Shown here: positions 8,097 to 15,774 of the stretch, in pieces
Layout of the letters: each line of letters begins with the position of its first letter
How positions within the stretch are numbered: the stretch's first letter is position 1
Assembly (NCBI GenBank): GCA_022865865.1
Contig: JALHTN010000232.1
Span: 1 to 31,189, forward strand
Source: Anaerolineales bacterium
GTDB lineage: Bacteria; Chloroflexota; Anaerolineae; Anaerolineales; UBA4823
DNA length: 31,189 bases
Direction of reading: 5' to 3'
Notes under the pieces: model-generated
Databases searched by the model: none
What the model saw: the letters and a program-made list of their open reading frames with translations, nothing else
Told to the model about the DNA's origin: nothing
Program-made: the position numbers and the translations under genes

Positions 8097-11000
8097 ATGT
8101 TTAAACCAGTTTCAAAGGAACTTAATATCACCCATGTTGAAGAGGCGGTTCTGCGGATGTGGAAAATCCGCCACATCTTCGAAAAGAGTGAAAAACAGCG
8201 TCGTGGGAATCCTGAATATGTTTTCTACGAAGGTCCGCCAACCGCGAATGGTATCCCAGGTGTACATCATGTACTGGCCAGGGCATTTAAAGATATTTTC
8301 CCACGCTATCAAACCATGCAGGGCAAGCATGTGATCCGCCGGGGCGGATGGGATACCCACGGATTGCCGGTAGAGATCGAGGTTGAGAAACGCCTGGGTT
8401 TCAACAGCAAAAGCCAGATTGAGGAGTACGGCATTGGTCCCTTCAATGAACTCTGCCGCCAGTCAGCCTTTGATTACATCCAGGAGTGGGAGCGTTTGAC
8501 CGACCGGATCGCATTTTGGGTGGACCTGGAGGAAGCCTATGTCACCTACACCAATGACTATATCGAATCGGTGTGGTGGATATTAAAGACCTTCTGGGAC
8601 AAGGATTTGCTTTACCAGGGATTCAAGGTCGTACCCTACTGCCCGCGCTGTGGGACGCCGCTGTCAGATCATGAAGTTGCTCAGGGCTACCGGCAGGCGG
8701 TTGATCCATCAGTTTTTGTGCGCCTTCCGCTGATAGATGATCCCGGCACTTCCCTTCTGGTATGGACAACCACCCCCTGGACGCTGCCCGGTAACGTGGC
8801 TGTAGCTGTGCATCCCGATGTCGATTATGTGATCGTGGAACGGAAATTGGCGGAAAATAGCAAAGAAAAACTAATTTTAGCCAAGGATCTGGTGGAGCAG
8901 GTTTTCCGGGATGAACAGGTGGAGATATTTGAAACTTTCAAGGGGAAAAAACTCAAAGGCATCAAATACCAACCGCTGTTCACCTTCCTGGCTCTGGATA
9001 AGCCAGCCCATTATGTTGTGCTCGGAGATTTTGTGACTACCGAAGATGGCACCGGTCTGGTACACATGGCACCAGCCTTCGGTGCTGAAGATATGGACGC
9101 GGCCCTGGAATTTGATCTGCCAATTTTGCAGACAGTGGCCGAGGACGGAACTTTCATCCCGGAGGTACGGCCGTGGAGCGGAAAATTCGTGAAGGACGCC
9201 GATCCATTAATTACCGAGGACCTGGAAATGCGTGGTCTGCTCTACAGAGTTGAAACTTACACGCATACCTACCCTTTCTGTTGGCGTTGTGATACCCCGC
9301 TGATCTATTATGCCCGCAGCACATGGTATATCCGCACAACCGAATATAAAGATAAACTGACCGGTCTCAACCAGGAAATCAACTGGTATCCAGAACATAT
9401 TAAGAATGGACGTTTCGGCAACTGGTTGGAGAACAACGTTGATTGGGCGTTGGGACGGGAGCGCTACTGGGGAACCCCACTTCCGATCTGGGAGTGCGGC
9501 GATTGCCACCACCAGCTGGCGGTAGGTTCGGTAGCCGAGATGAGCGAACTGGCCGGGAAAGACCTGTCCGATCTGGATCTGCATCGCCCATTTGTGGATG
9601 AGGTGCAGTTCGATTGCCCTGAATGCGATGGAAAAATGAATCGTGTGCTGGAATTGATCGATGTCTGGTTTGATTCCGGGTCCATGCCGGTAGCACAATG
9701 GCACTATCCATTCGAGAACAAGCAGAAATTCGAGCAGCAGTTTCCAGCAGATTATATTTGTGAGGCGGTGGACCAGACCCGGGGTTGGTTTTATTCACTG
9801 CATGCCATCAGCACCTTGCTGTTTGAGAAAGTAAGCTTCCGTAATGTGCTCAGCCTGGGATTGATCCTGGATGCGGATGGCTTGAAAATGTCCAAATCGC
9901 GCGGCACGGTGGTTGATCCATGGGATGTGATCAATGAGCACGGGGCGGATGCTTTTCGCTGGTATCTCTATACAGCCAGTCCACCCGGTCAGGAGCGGCG
10001 TTTTTCGGTGGAACTGGTTGGGGAGGTGATACGCAGCTTCACATTAACTTTGTGGAATGTGTATTCCTTCTTTGTCACCTACGCATTGCTGGACGAGTGG
10101 AAACCTGGTGAAAGCGATGCCCAGATTGATGAGAGCCAGAATGATCTCGATCGTTGGCTGCTTTCCGAGCTCAATACCCTGACCCGAGACGTGACCAATT
10201 CATTGGAAAGCTATGATGTCCTGGGAGCCACGCGACCGATCCAAAACTTTGTCGATACGCTTTCCAAATGGTATTTACGACGCTCCCGGCGGCGCTTCTG
10301 GAAGAGTGAATCGGATAGCGATAAGGATACGGCATATGCCACTCTCTACGCTGCTTTGACAACCTTGAGCCAGCTGCTTGCCCCGAGCATGCCCTTTCTG
10401 GCGGAAGAGCTGTACCAGAACCTGGTGTGCTCTATTGACAGGGAAGCTCCCGAGTCGGTCCACCTGGTTGATTGGCCAACTTATGATGAGAAACTTATCG
10501 ATGAAAAACTAAATGCAGATATGCGCCTCGTGATGCGGTTTGCCTCTCTGGGGCACTCCGCTCGCAACCAGGCGGCCATAAAAGTCCGGCAACCGTTGGC
10601 GGAAGCGTCCTTTTCTGTAGGCAGCATGAAAGAGACCCAGGCTTTGGAAGAGTACGCACATATTTTGGCTGATGAGCTGAATGTAAAAAAGATCAGCGTA
10701 ATGTCTTCCGCAGGGGAAGCGGTATCTTATACCTTGAACCCTTTACCAAAACAGCTGGGACAGAAGTATAAATCCGGTTTCCCTGAAGTGAGGAAAGCGA
10801 TTTTGGCTTTAGAGCCAGAAGAAGCAGCTCAGCGTTTGCTCAGTGGTGATTCTGTATCGGTATCTGTGGGAGACGATACACTTGAGATCCTCCCTGATGA
10901 AGTGGAAGTACGCGCCGAAGCGCGTTCAGGGTTAGTGGTCGCTTCCGATGGAGCCTACCTGGCTGCGCTGCAGACCGAGTTAACCCCCGAGCTGGTGCGG

Positions 11001-11255
11001 GAGGGATTAGCGCGTGAGTTCGTGCGTCGTGTGCAGGATTTACGCAAGCAATCTGATTTCGATATCGCCGACCGCATCCATATGCAGGTCAGTGCCTCCC
11101 CGGATTTAGAACAGGCCATCAAGGAACACCAGGATTACATCCTGGGGGAGACATTGACTCTTGAGATGAAGTTTGGCGATCCTGTTGGTGAAGTGACGAC
11201 CGGTGAATTTGAATTTGATGCACAACGAGCAAAGGTGGGCTTGGAAAAAGCATAA
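8097..11255 (+). CDS. ileS: Isoleucyl-tRNA synthetase, type 2 (GXHH signature)
   Basis: Charges tRNA-Ile; 1052 residues, normal length. Class I motifs: the HIGH-equivalent at NGIPGVHHVLAR has GVHH (55-58) where most synthetases have HXGH, and KMSKS is intact at 597-601. The CP1 editing domain is present (VWTTTPWTLPGN and TGLVHMAPAFGAEDMD). CPRCGTPLSDHE and two CXXC pairs (CGDC, CPEC) are seen in the connective regions. The tRNA-binding anticodon domain and long C-terminal extension fit the eukaryote-like IleRS2 type, which is naturally less sensitive to mupirocin. The swapped GXHH form has been described in IleRS2 as giving very strong resistance. ATG 8097 follows AGCGAGGT (8085-8092). Controlled by the upstream T-box. 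Confidence 0.95.
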   Translation: MFKPVSKELNITHVEEAVLRMWKIRHIFEKSEKQRRGNPEYVFYEGPPTANGIPGVHHVLARAFKDIFPRYQTMQGKHVIRRGGWDTHGLPVEIEVEKRLGFNSKSQIEEYGIGPFNELCRQSAFDYIQEWERLTDRIAFWVDLEEAYVTYTNDYIESVWWILKTFWDKDLLYQGFKVVPYCPRCGTPLSDHEVAQGYRQAVDPSVFVRLPLIDDPGTSLLVWTTTPWTLPGNVAVAVHPDVDYVIVERKLAENSKEKLILAKDLVEQVFRDEQVEIFETFKGKKLKGIKYQPLFTFLALDKPAHYVVLGDFVTTEDGTGLVHMAPAFGAEDMDAALEFDLPILQTVAEDGTFIPEVRPWSGKFVKDADPLITEDLEMRGLLYRVETYTHTYPFCWRCDTPLIYYARSTWYIRTTEYKDKLTGLNQEINWYPEHIKNGRFGNWLENNVDWALGRERYWGTPLPIWECGDCHHQLAVGSVAEMSELAGKDLSDLDLHRPFVDEVQFDCPECDGKMNRVLELIDVWFDSGSMPVAQWHYPFENKQKFEQQFPADYICEAVDQTRGWFYSLHAISTLLFEKVSFRNVLSLGLILDADGLKMSKSRGTVVDPWDVINEHGADAFRWYLYTASPPGQERRFSVELVGEVIRSFTLTLWNVYSFFVTYALLDEWKPGESDAQIDESQNDLDRWLLSELNTLTRDVTNSLESYDVLGATRPIQNFVDTLSKWYLRRSRRRFWKSESDSDKDTAYATLYAALTTLSQLLAPSMPFLAEELYQNLVCSIDREAPESVHLVDWPTYDEKLIDEKLNADMRLVMRFASLGHSARNQAAIKVRQPLAEASFSVGSMKETQALEEYAHILADELNVKKISVMSSAGEAVSYTLNPLPKQLGQKYKSGFPEVRKAILALEPEEAAQRLLSGDSVSVSVGDDTLEILPDEVEVRAEARSGLVVASDGAYLAALQTELTPELVREGLAREFVRRVQDLRKQSDFDIADRIHMQVSASPDLEQAIKEHQDYILGETLTLEMKFGDPVGEVTTGEFEFDAQRAKVGLEKA

Positions 11256-11263
11256 CAAACTAT

Positions 11264-11292
11264 ACGGCGTACCCCGGTCTGGAGTACGCCGT
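11264..11292 (+). terminator. Hairpin after ileS, possible terminator without a T-run
   Basis: ACGGCGTAC (11264-11272) and GTACGCCGT (11284-11292) form a perfect 9-bp stem with an 11-base loop, starting 8 bases after the ileS stop codon. The bases after it (TAATCAGATC) are not T-rich, so it may act as a transcript-end protector or a weak terminator and not as a standard one. Confidence 0.45.
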
Positions 11293-11432
11293 TAATCAGA
11301 TCAACTATTCCTTCGAAATCACACGATTTGGGCTATTTTGCCTGCCTGGATAATGCGTATAGATTATATTTTTCATTCAGATGAGTGGACCACGATATCC
11401 GCGCATACTGCACGGATCGATGGGGTCTCTGA

Positions 11433-11581
11433 TCACCGGGGTGGTTGTCGATTTAGTTCAAAATGACTAAATTCATTGATAAGCATCAATCCAATGTTAT
11501 TGCCGTTTGTATAAAATTAAGAGCAAATTTACATCGTTAGAAAAAGTGAGGCTGGATATATGGGACTTCACCGGGGTGGTT
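11433..11581 (+). repeat. Direct repeat pair, 14 bp
   Basis: TCACCGGGGTGGTT occurs exactly at 11433-11446 and again at 11568-11581, 135 bases apart, in the gene-free region before the lipid-synthesis genes. The sequences around the two copies differ. It could be a regulator-binding pair upstream of the next gene or the remains of a duplication. Confidence 0.5.
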
Positions 11582-11648
11582 CGCGGTCCATAGTGCGCTG
11601 AAATCGATCAATTAACTCGATTTTCACTTAGGGTTAATAATAACTGGA

Positions 11649-11654
11649 TATAAT
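11649..11654 (+). promoter_or_regulatory. Candidate -10 box of the CDP-alcohol phosphatidyltransferase gene
   Basis: A perfect TATAAT ends 4 bases before ATG 11659. Transcription would start at about 11661, so the transcript would be leaderless or use the ATG at 11674 after about 13 bases. No good -35 is seen at 16-18 bases upstream, and neither ATG has a Shine-Dalgarno sequence. Confidence 0.35.
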
Positions 11655-11658
11655 AGGT

Positions 11659-12918
11659 ATGATACGTGATATTATGGCTGAATTTGATAGTATATCCAGT
11701 AAAAACAGCAGAGCCCTTTCAATATTGCGAAAGAAGTGGATCGGTTTGGTAGTCCTGCAGATTCTTCTTTTATTATCAGGAGCCCAGCTATTAATTTCCT
11801 GGATGGGACCTCAGCCAGCCTTGCACTGGTTAGGTTTGGCTGCATTATTTTCGTTGACATATTTTGGTATTTTGTGGCGCCGACTTGCATTGAATTATGA
11901 CCCAGCTGAAAGAATAATTCTTCCTGAATTTGGCCCGGGAAACCAGCTTACCATTCTGCGTGGGATTCTACTTACCCTTTTGGCTGGATTTCTCTTTTCT
12001 CCATGGCCGCAGGGGTGGCTAGCCTACGTGCCTGGTTTGTTGTATTCGTCTGCAGCGCTGGCAGACCTATTTGATGGCTACCTGGCCAGGATTTCCCATC
12101 ACGAAACTCGCTTGGGGGAAGAATTGGATCTGAATTTAGATGGTTTGGGCATCCTGATCGCGAGCACATTGCTGGTCCAGTATGGTCAGGTCCCAGCCTG
12201 GTTCCTTCTCGTTGGTCTGGCGCGCTACCTGTTTATCGGCGGGATATGGCTGCGGGGGAGATTGGGGAAACCAGTCTTACCGTTAACCAAGAATTCTGCT
12301 CGGCGTCCTTTTGCAGGAGCTCAAATGGGATTTGTGGCGGTGGTTTTGTTTCCTGTATTTTCCCCACCGGGGACTTTCCTTGCAGCTGCCATCTTTGCAA
12401 TCCCATTTCTGATTGGTTTTACACTTGATTGGTTTACAGTGAGTGGGATTTCATTGACCAGCCTCCTCAGGAGGGATAGCGCGCTGGTGACCTATCCATA
12501 TCTCCTCGATTCAGACAGAATGAAGGTGATCAAAGAACTAGCCAGCAGGTGGTTGCCGCTGGTATTGCGGATAAGCCTAGTCATCCTATTAATCGCTTGG
12601 ATCCAAGAAAATATGTTTGGATTATTTCCATCTCAACGCCTATCTGCAGCCGATCTGAACCCCCCAATCCAGTGGATAGGAATAACCCTGCTCTTGATGT
12701 TCAGCGGTTTGATCCTGATCGCTATTGGAGTTGCTGGACGAATTGCCGCGATAATTGTTTTGTTCGCTATTGGAATCTACCTCGAATATTTCGGCTTGCA
12801 TTTGATTGAGGTTTTATTGGTAGTTGGAGCTGTAGGATTGATCTATATTGGGACTGGCCCCTATTCACTTTGGATCCCCGAGCGAAAAATCCTCACCAAA
12901 AGATTGGGTGAGACATGA
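11659..12918 (+). CDS. CDP-alcohol phosphatidyltransferase with C-terminal DoxX-like membrane domain
   Basis: Integral membrane protein of 419 residues. The N-terminal part (about 90-270) carries the complete CDP-alcohol phosphatidyltransferase motif: D136, D139, G140, A143, R144, G153, D157, D161. This predicts transfer of a phosphatidyl or similar group from a CDP-lipid to an alcohol acceptor, as in phosphatidylglycerophosphate or phosphatidylinositol synthesis; the acceptor is unknown. The C-terminal part (about 285-412) has four hydrophobic segments ending in GTGPYSLWIPE, resembling the end of DoxX-family proteins. The fusion is unusual. Two start codons are possible (11659 and 11674), neither with a ribosome site. 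The stop overlaps the next start (ATGA, 12915-12918), so the flippase-like protein is its probable partner. Confidence 0.8.
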   Translation: MIRDIMAEFDSISSKNSRALSILRKKWIGLVVLQILLLLSGAQLLISWMGPQPALHWLGLAALFSLTYFGILWRRLALNYDPAERIILPEFGPGNQLTILRGILLTLLAGFLFSPWPQGWLAYVPGLLYSSAALADLFDGYLARISHHETRLGEELDLNLDGLGILIASTLLVQYGQVPAWFLLVGLARYLFIGGIWLRGRLGKPVLPLTKNSARRPFAGAQMGFVAVVLFPVFSPPGTFLAAAIFAIPFLIGFTLDWFTVSGISLTSLLRRDSALVTYPYLLDSDRMKVIKELASRWLPLVLRISLVILLIAWIQENMFGLFPSQRLSAADLNPPIQWIGITLLLMFSGLILIAIGVAGRIAAIIVLFAIGIYLEYFGLHLIEVLLVVGAVGLIYIGTGPYSLWIPERKILTKRLGET

Positions 12919-13952
12919 ACCTGATCCACAAACCCGCTCTCAAAGTTCCTCAGCTGGGTGGATTTTCAACACCACCAAGAATTAGGCTAGTATTCAGGAT
13001 CCTGGTTTGGATGATGATACCTTTAGCTGCATGGTGGTCACTCAAAGAAATCACAATCACCGAGATCGTTGAGAATTTTCGACAAGTTGGCCTGCAGGCG
13101 ATTTTTGTCATCATCGGTCTCAACATTTTTATATTCATCCTATTCAGCTTCCGCTGGTGGTTGATTTTAAGAGCGCAAGGTTACCACGCTTCCCTGCTTT
13201 CAATCATCGGTTATCGATTAGCGGGTTTTGGGGTGACCTATTTCACCCCAGGCCCGCAATTTGGTGGTGAGCCTTTACAGGTTTACCTGCTTACGGAGAG
13301 GGAGGGAATGATGACCTCTCCAGCTGCTGCCAGCGTCACCGTCGATAAGCTGCTCGAATTGCTGGCAAATTTCACATTCCTGCTGATCGGAGTGGCTGTC
13401 CTGATCTTCGCTGGTGTTCTGCAGTCTGCAAGTTATGCTGCATTGATTGTTATCCCAGCCTTCCTGCTGGCTTTACCAATCCTTTATCTCCTTGCCCTGC
13501 GGGTTGGACGCCATCCAGTCTCATCCACTCTAGAATTGATCGGTGGAAGATTTCCTACCTCATCGAAATTTAAAGGTATGATGATTGTTCTGAAAGACAC
13601 CGAATCCCAGGTATCTGAATTTTGCCAGGAAAATGTGCTGGCATTGATCGTTGCTGCATTATTATCAGCAGGGATATGGGTGATGATGGTGTTCGAGTTT
13701 GGTTTGATGCTGCAGTTCTTGGGAATCCGCTTTAATTTGGTTCAAGTCCTAGTCGCTCTCACGGCTGCCCGGATTGCATTTCTGCTGCCGTTTCCGGCAG
13801 GACTCGGGACATTAGAAGCTGGTCAAGTGATGGCAATGGGATTAATCGGTGTAAACCCTGCAGTTGGTATCAGTTTGAGCCTCCTCATCCGCGCCCGCGA
13901 TGTCGTCTTTGGTGGAATTGGATTATGGTTGGGAGGCTTTTACAGTCGCTGA
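12915..13952 (+). CDS. Lysylphosphatidylglycerol-synthase-type transmembrane (flippase-like) protein
   Basis: Membrane protein of 345 residues matching the transmembrane part of the LPG synthase/AglD family (formerly UPF0104), without the cytoplasmic lysyl-transferase domain. Visible family features are about eight hydrophobic segments, the FRWWLILRAQGY stretch, and the loop GVTYFTPGPQFGGEPLQVYLL followed by a VDKLLELLA helix. Proteins of this type are linked to translocation or modification of lipids and lipid-linked sugars. It is translationally coupled to the CDP-alcohol phosphatidyltransferase gene, so it may flip or process that enzyme's product; this is inference. Confidence 0.78.
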   Translation: MNLIHKPALKVPQLGGFSTPPRIRLVFRILVWMMIPLAAWWSLKEITITEIVENFRQVGLQAIFVIIGLNIFIFILFSFRWWLILRAQGYHASLLSIIGYRLAGFGVTYFTPGPQFGGEPLQVYLLTEREGMMTSPAAASVTVDKLLELLANFTFLLIGVAVLIFAGVLQSASYAALIVIPAFLLALPILYLLALRVGRHPVSSTLELIGGRFPTSSKFKGMMIVLKDTESQVSEFCQENVLALIVAALLSAGIWVMMVFEFGLMLQFLGIRFNLVQVLVALTAARIAFLLPFPAGLGTLEAGQVMAMGLIGVNPAVGISLSLLIRARDVVFGGIGLWLGGFYSR

Positions 13953-14009
13953 TCAAAAGAATAATAAATCGTGTGATCCAGATAAAAATTATGAAAAGGA
14001 AAGGAAGAT

Positions 14010-14378
14010 ATGGCTAATAAAAGTTCCCGAATGAGTGCGGTCCAGATTGGAATTATCCTGACTACGGTAACAGCAGCTCTGATCCATTTTTCGCTGCTCT
14101 TCCCGGATGTTTTGTTCATTCTTAATGGTTTAGGTTACCTGACATTGCTGGCTGCATATTTCCTGCCATTTAATCTGGCGAGGAAATACCACAATCTGAT
14201 TCGTTGGGTATTTATCGCTTTCGCATTGGTTACAATCCTGGCCTGGATTGTGATGGGGGATAAATCATGGCCTGCTGGTAGTTTGGGCTACCTGACAAAA
14301 ATAATTGAAGTCGTTTTGATCGTTTTACTGTTAATCGATAAGCAACCAGGTCAGAACCTGCAATCCCCACCTCAATAG
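14010..14378 (+). CDS. Small four-helix membrane protein of unknown function
   Basis: 122 residues, with four predicted membrane segments (about 9-30, 33-52, 63-84, 92-108) and a short polar tail. I do not recognise a family or any catalytic motif. The coding potential is supported by a good ribosome site (AGGAAG, 14002-14007) before ATG 14010 and by its tight placement 57 bases after the flippase-like gene and 24 bases before ribA, all on the same strand. Confidence 0.7.
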   Translation: MANKSSRMSAVQIGIILTTVTAALIHFSLLFPDVLFILNGLGYLTLLAAYFLPFNLARKYHNLIRWVFIAFALVTILAWIVMGDKSWPAGSLGYLTKIIEVVLIVLLLIDKQPGQNLQSPPQ

Positions 14379-14402
14379 GCGCGATGAAATCAAAGGAATC
14401 TT

Positions 14403-15059
14403 ATGGAGAAAATAATCGTAGAACGTCGAGTCCAATCCCGGATTCCCACACCCGAGGGTGATTTCCATCTTTCCCTGTATACCACCAATCAAGATGACAA
14501 AGAACACATGGCGGTGGTTATGGGCCAGGTTGAGGAAAAGGACAACGTCCTGGTACGAGTACACTCCGAGTGTTTTACAGGGGACGTATTGGGTTCATTG
14601 CGCTGTGACTGTGGAGATCAACTTAATCGAGCGATGAATCGAATCGCCCATTATGGAGAGGGCGTCGTGATTTATTTGCGCCAGGAAGGCCGTGGAATTG
14701 GTCTGTTGGATAAACTGCGCGCATATAACTTGCAAGATCAAGGCTTGGATACTGTTGATGCAAATCTTGCACTCGGTCATCAGGCTGACGAGCGTGATTA
14801 CTCGATTGCGGCTGGTATTCTCGCTGACATAGGGGTGAAATCTATCCAGCTGATGACGAATAATCCATTGAAAATCGAAGCGTTGATTGAGGGGGGAATT
14901 CCAGTCAGCAAACGAATCCCGCTTGAGACAGACGTAACCCTGGAGAACGCAGAATATCTATTCACAAAAGCCCAGCGGATGCATCACATGCTCAACCTGA
15001 ATGTCATGCCGGCCAGTATCGTGCTTGGGAATATTGGGGGAGAAAATGGACCTGCATGA
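14403..15059 (+). CDS. ribA: GTP cyclohydrolase II
   Basis: Opens GTP to 2,5-diamino-6-ribosylamino-4(3H)-pyrimidinone 5'-phosphate, formate and pyrophosphate, the first step of riboflavin synthesis. The 218-residue protein is the stand-alone form with no fused DHBP synthase. Zinc ligands are C57, C68 and C70 (SECFTGDVLGSLRCDCG). GTP-binding and catalytic motifs follow: LRQEGRGIGL (92-101), Tyr108 (equivalent to E. coli Tyr105), and ADERD (128-132) with the nucleophilic Arg131. Tyr108 argues for full formate release and against a paralogue that stops at the formyl intermediate. ATG 14403 is preceded by AAGGAA. The last 14 bases overlap the next gene, so the two are probably co-translated. It may serve riboflavin or the pathway encoded downstream. 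Confidence 0.93.
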   Translation: MEKIIVERRVQSRIPTPEGDFHLSLYTTNQDDKEHMAVVMGQVEEKDNVLVRVHSECFTGDVLGSLRCDCGDQLNRAMNRIAHYGEGVVIYLRQEGRGIGLLDKLRAYNLQDQGLDTVDANLALGHQADERDYSIAAGILADIGVKSIQLMTNNPLKIEALIEGGIPVSKRIPLETDVTLENAEYLFTKAQRMHHMLNLNVMPASIVLGNIGGENGPA

Positions 15060-15762
15060 TCGCATCATGACCGCTGTCGATCAGATTGAGCAACCTGATG
15101 GGCGTCCATTCGTCACCGTAGGTTATGCTCAAAGTTTGGACGGCAGCATAGCCATCCGGAGAGGTGAAAGAACTCAGATCAGCGGACCTGAATCTGCTTG
15201 CCTAACTCACCAGCTTCGGGCGAATCATGACGCAATATTAATCGGGATTGGGACTGTCCTGGCGGACGATCCCCTGCTCACGGTCAGGTTGGTGGAAGGT
15301 GAAAATCCACAGCCGGTAATTCTGGATAGCAAACTACGCATTCCAATTAAATCCACCCTGGTTCAGAACAATTCCCCATGGATAGCGACCACAAAAAAGG
15401 CCGATAAACGTAATGCGGATGCTTTATCCTCTCATGGTGCAAAGCTGTTCGTTCTTCCAGCTAACTTGAATGGGCAGATCCAGCTGCCAGCTTTAATGAG
15501 TGATTTGCATCGCATGGGAATCAAACGCCTTCTGGTTGAAGGTGGTGCAGAAGTGATCGCAAGTTTTCTTTATGCGCAGCCGGTCGATTTTATCGTAGTG
15601 ACCATCTCTCCGATGATCTTAGGTGGTTTACCAGCGGTTCATTTCCCCAGCTCACCAGGAGCATGGCCAGCCAGGCGAGTAGATAATTTGATCGTAGAAT
15701 ATTCGGGTGATGATCTGGTTGTATTTGGACGACCACAGAGGGATATTAACAAAGCGATTTGA
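15046..15762 (+). CDS. RibD-type pyrimidine reductase domain protein, stand-alone
   Basis: Probable NAD(P)H-dependent reductase of the ribosylamino-pyrimidine product of GTP cyclohydrolase II, fold of dihydrofolate reductase/RibD C-terminus. From ATG 15046 (ribosome site GGGGAG, 15037-15042) it is 238 residues. Motifs: TVGYAQSLDGSIA near the N-terminus, DAILIGIGTVLADDPLLTVR (the RibD substrate-site block), and LVEGGAEVIASFL. The deaminase half of bacterial RibD is missing, as in yeast Rib7 and archaeal reductases that act before deamination. It overlaps ribA by 14 bases, and the MDR dehydrogenase gene starts 12 bases later. A dihydrofolate-reductase-like enzyme of another pathway is the main alternative. 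Confidence 0.8.
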   Translation: MDLHDRIMTAVDQIEQPDGRPFVTVGYAQSLDGSIAIRRGERTQISGPESACLTHQLRANHDAILIGIGTVLADDPLLTVRLVEGENPQPVILDSKLRIPIKSTLVQNNSPWIATTKKADKRNADALSSHGAKLFVLPANLNGQIQLPALMSDLHRMGIKRLLVEGGAEVIASFLYAQPVDFIVVTISPMILGGLPAVHFPSSPGAWPARRVDNLIVEYSGDDLVVFGRPQRDINKAI

Positions 15763-15774
15763 GGGAGGCAATCT

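Larger units (their letters stand above)
11256..11658. other. Intergenic region with small inverted and direct repeats
   Basis: A 403-bp stretch without a recognisable gene. It holds a 9-bp hairpin (11264-11292), a perfect inverted repeat ATTGAT-AAGC-ATCAAT (11475-11490), a 7-bp inverted repeat AAATCGA/TCGATTT (11601-11623), and a 14-bp direct repeat TCACCGGGGTGGTT at 11433-11446 and 11568-11581. A TATAAT box at 11649-11654 lies just before the next gene. No Rho-independent terminator with a T-run is visible. Confidence 0.6.

Noticed and set aside
9207..9704. 165-codon minus-strand frame within ileS
   Set aside because: Antisense to the conserved IleRS core; several other overlapping frames in the same place show it is a codon-usage effect.
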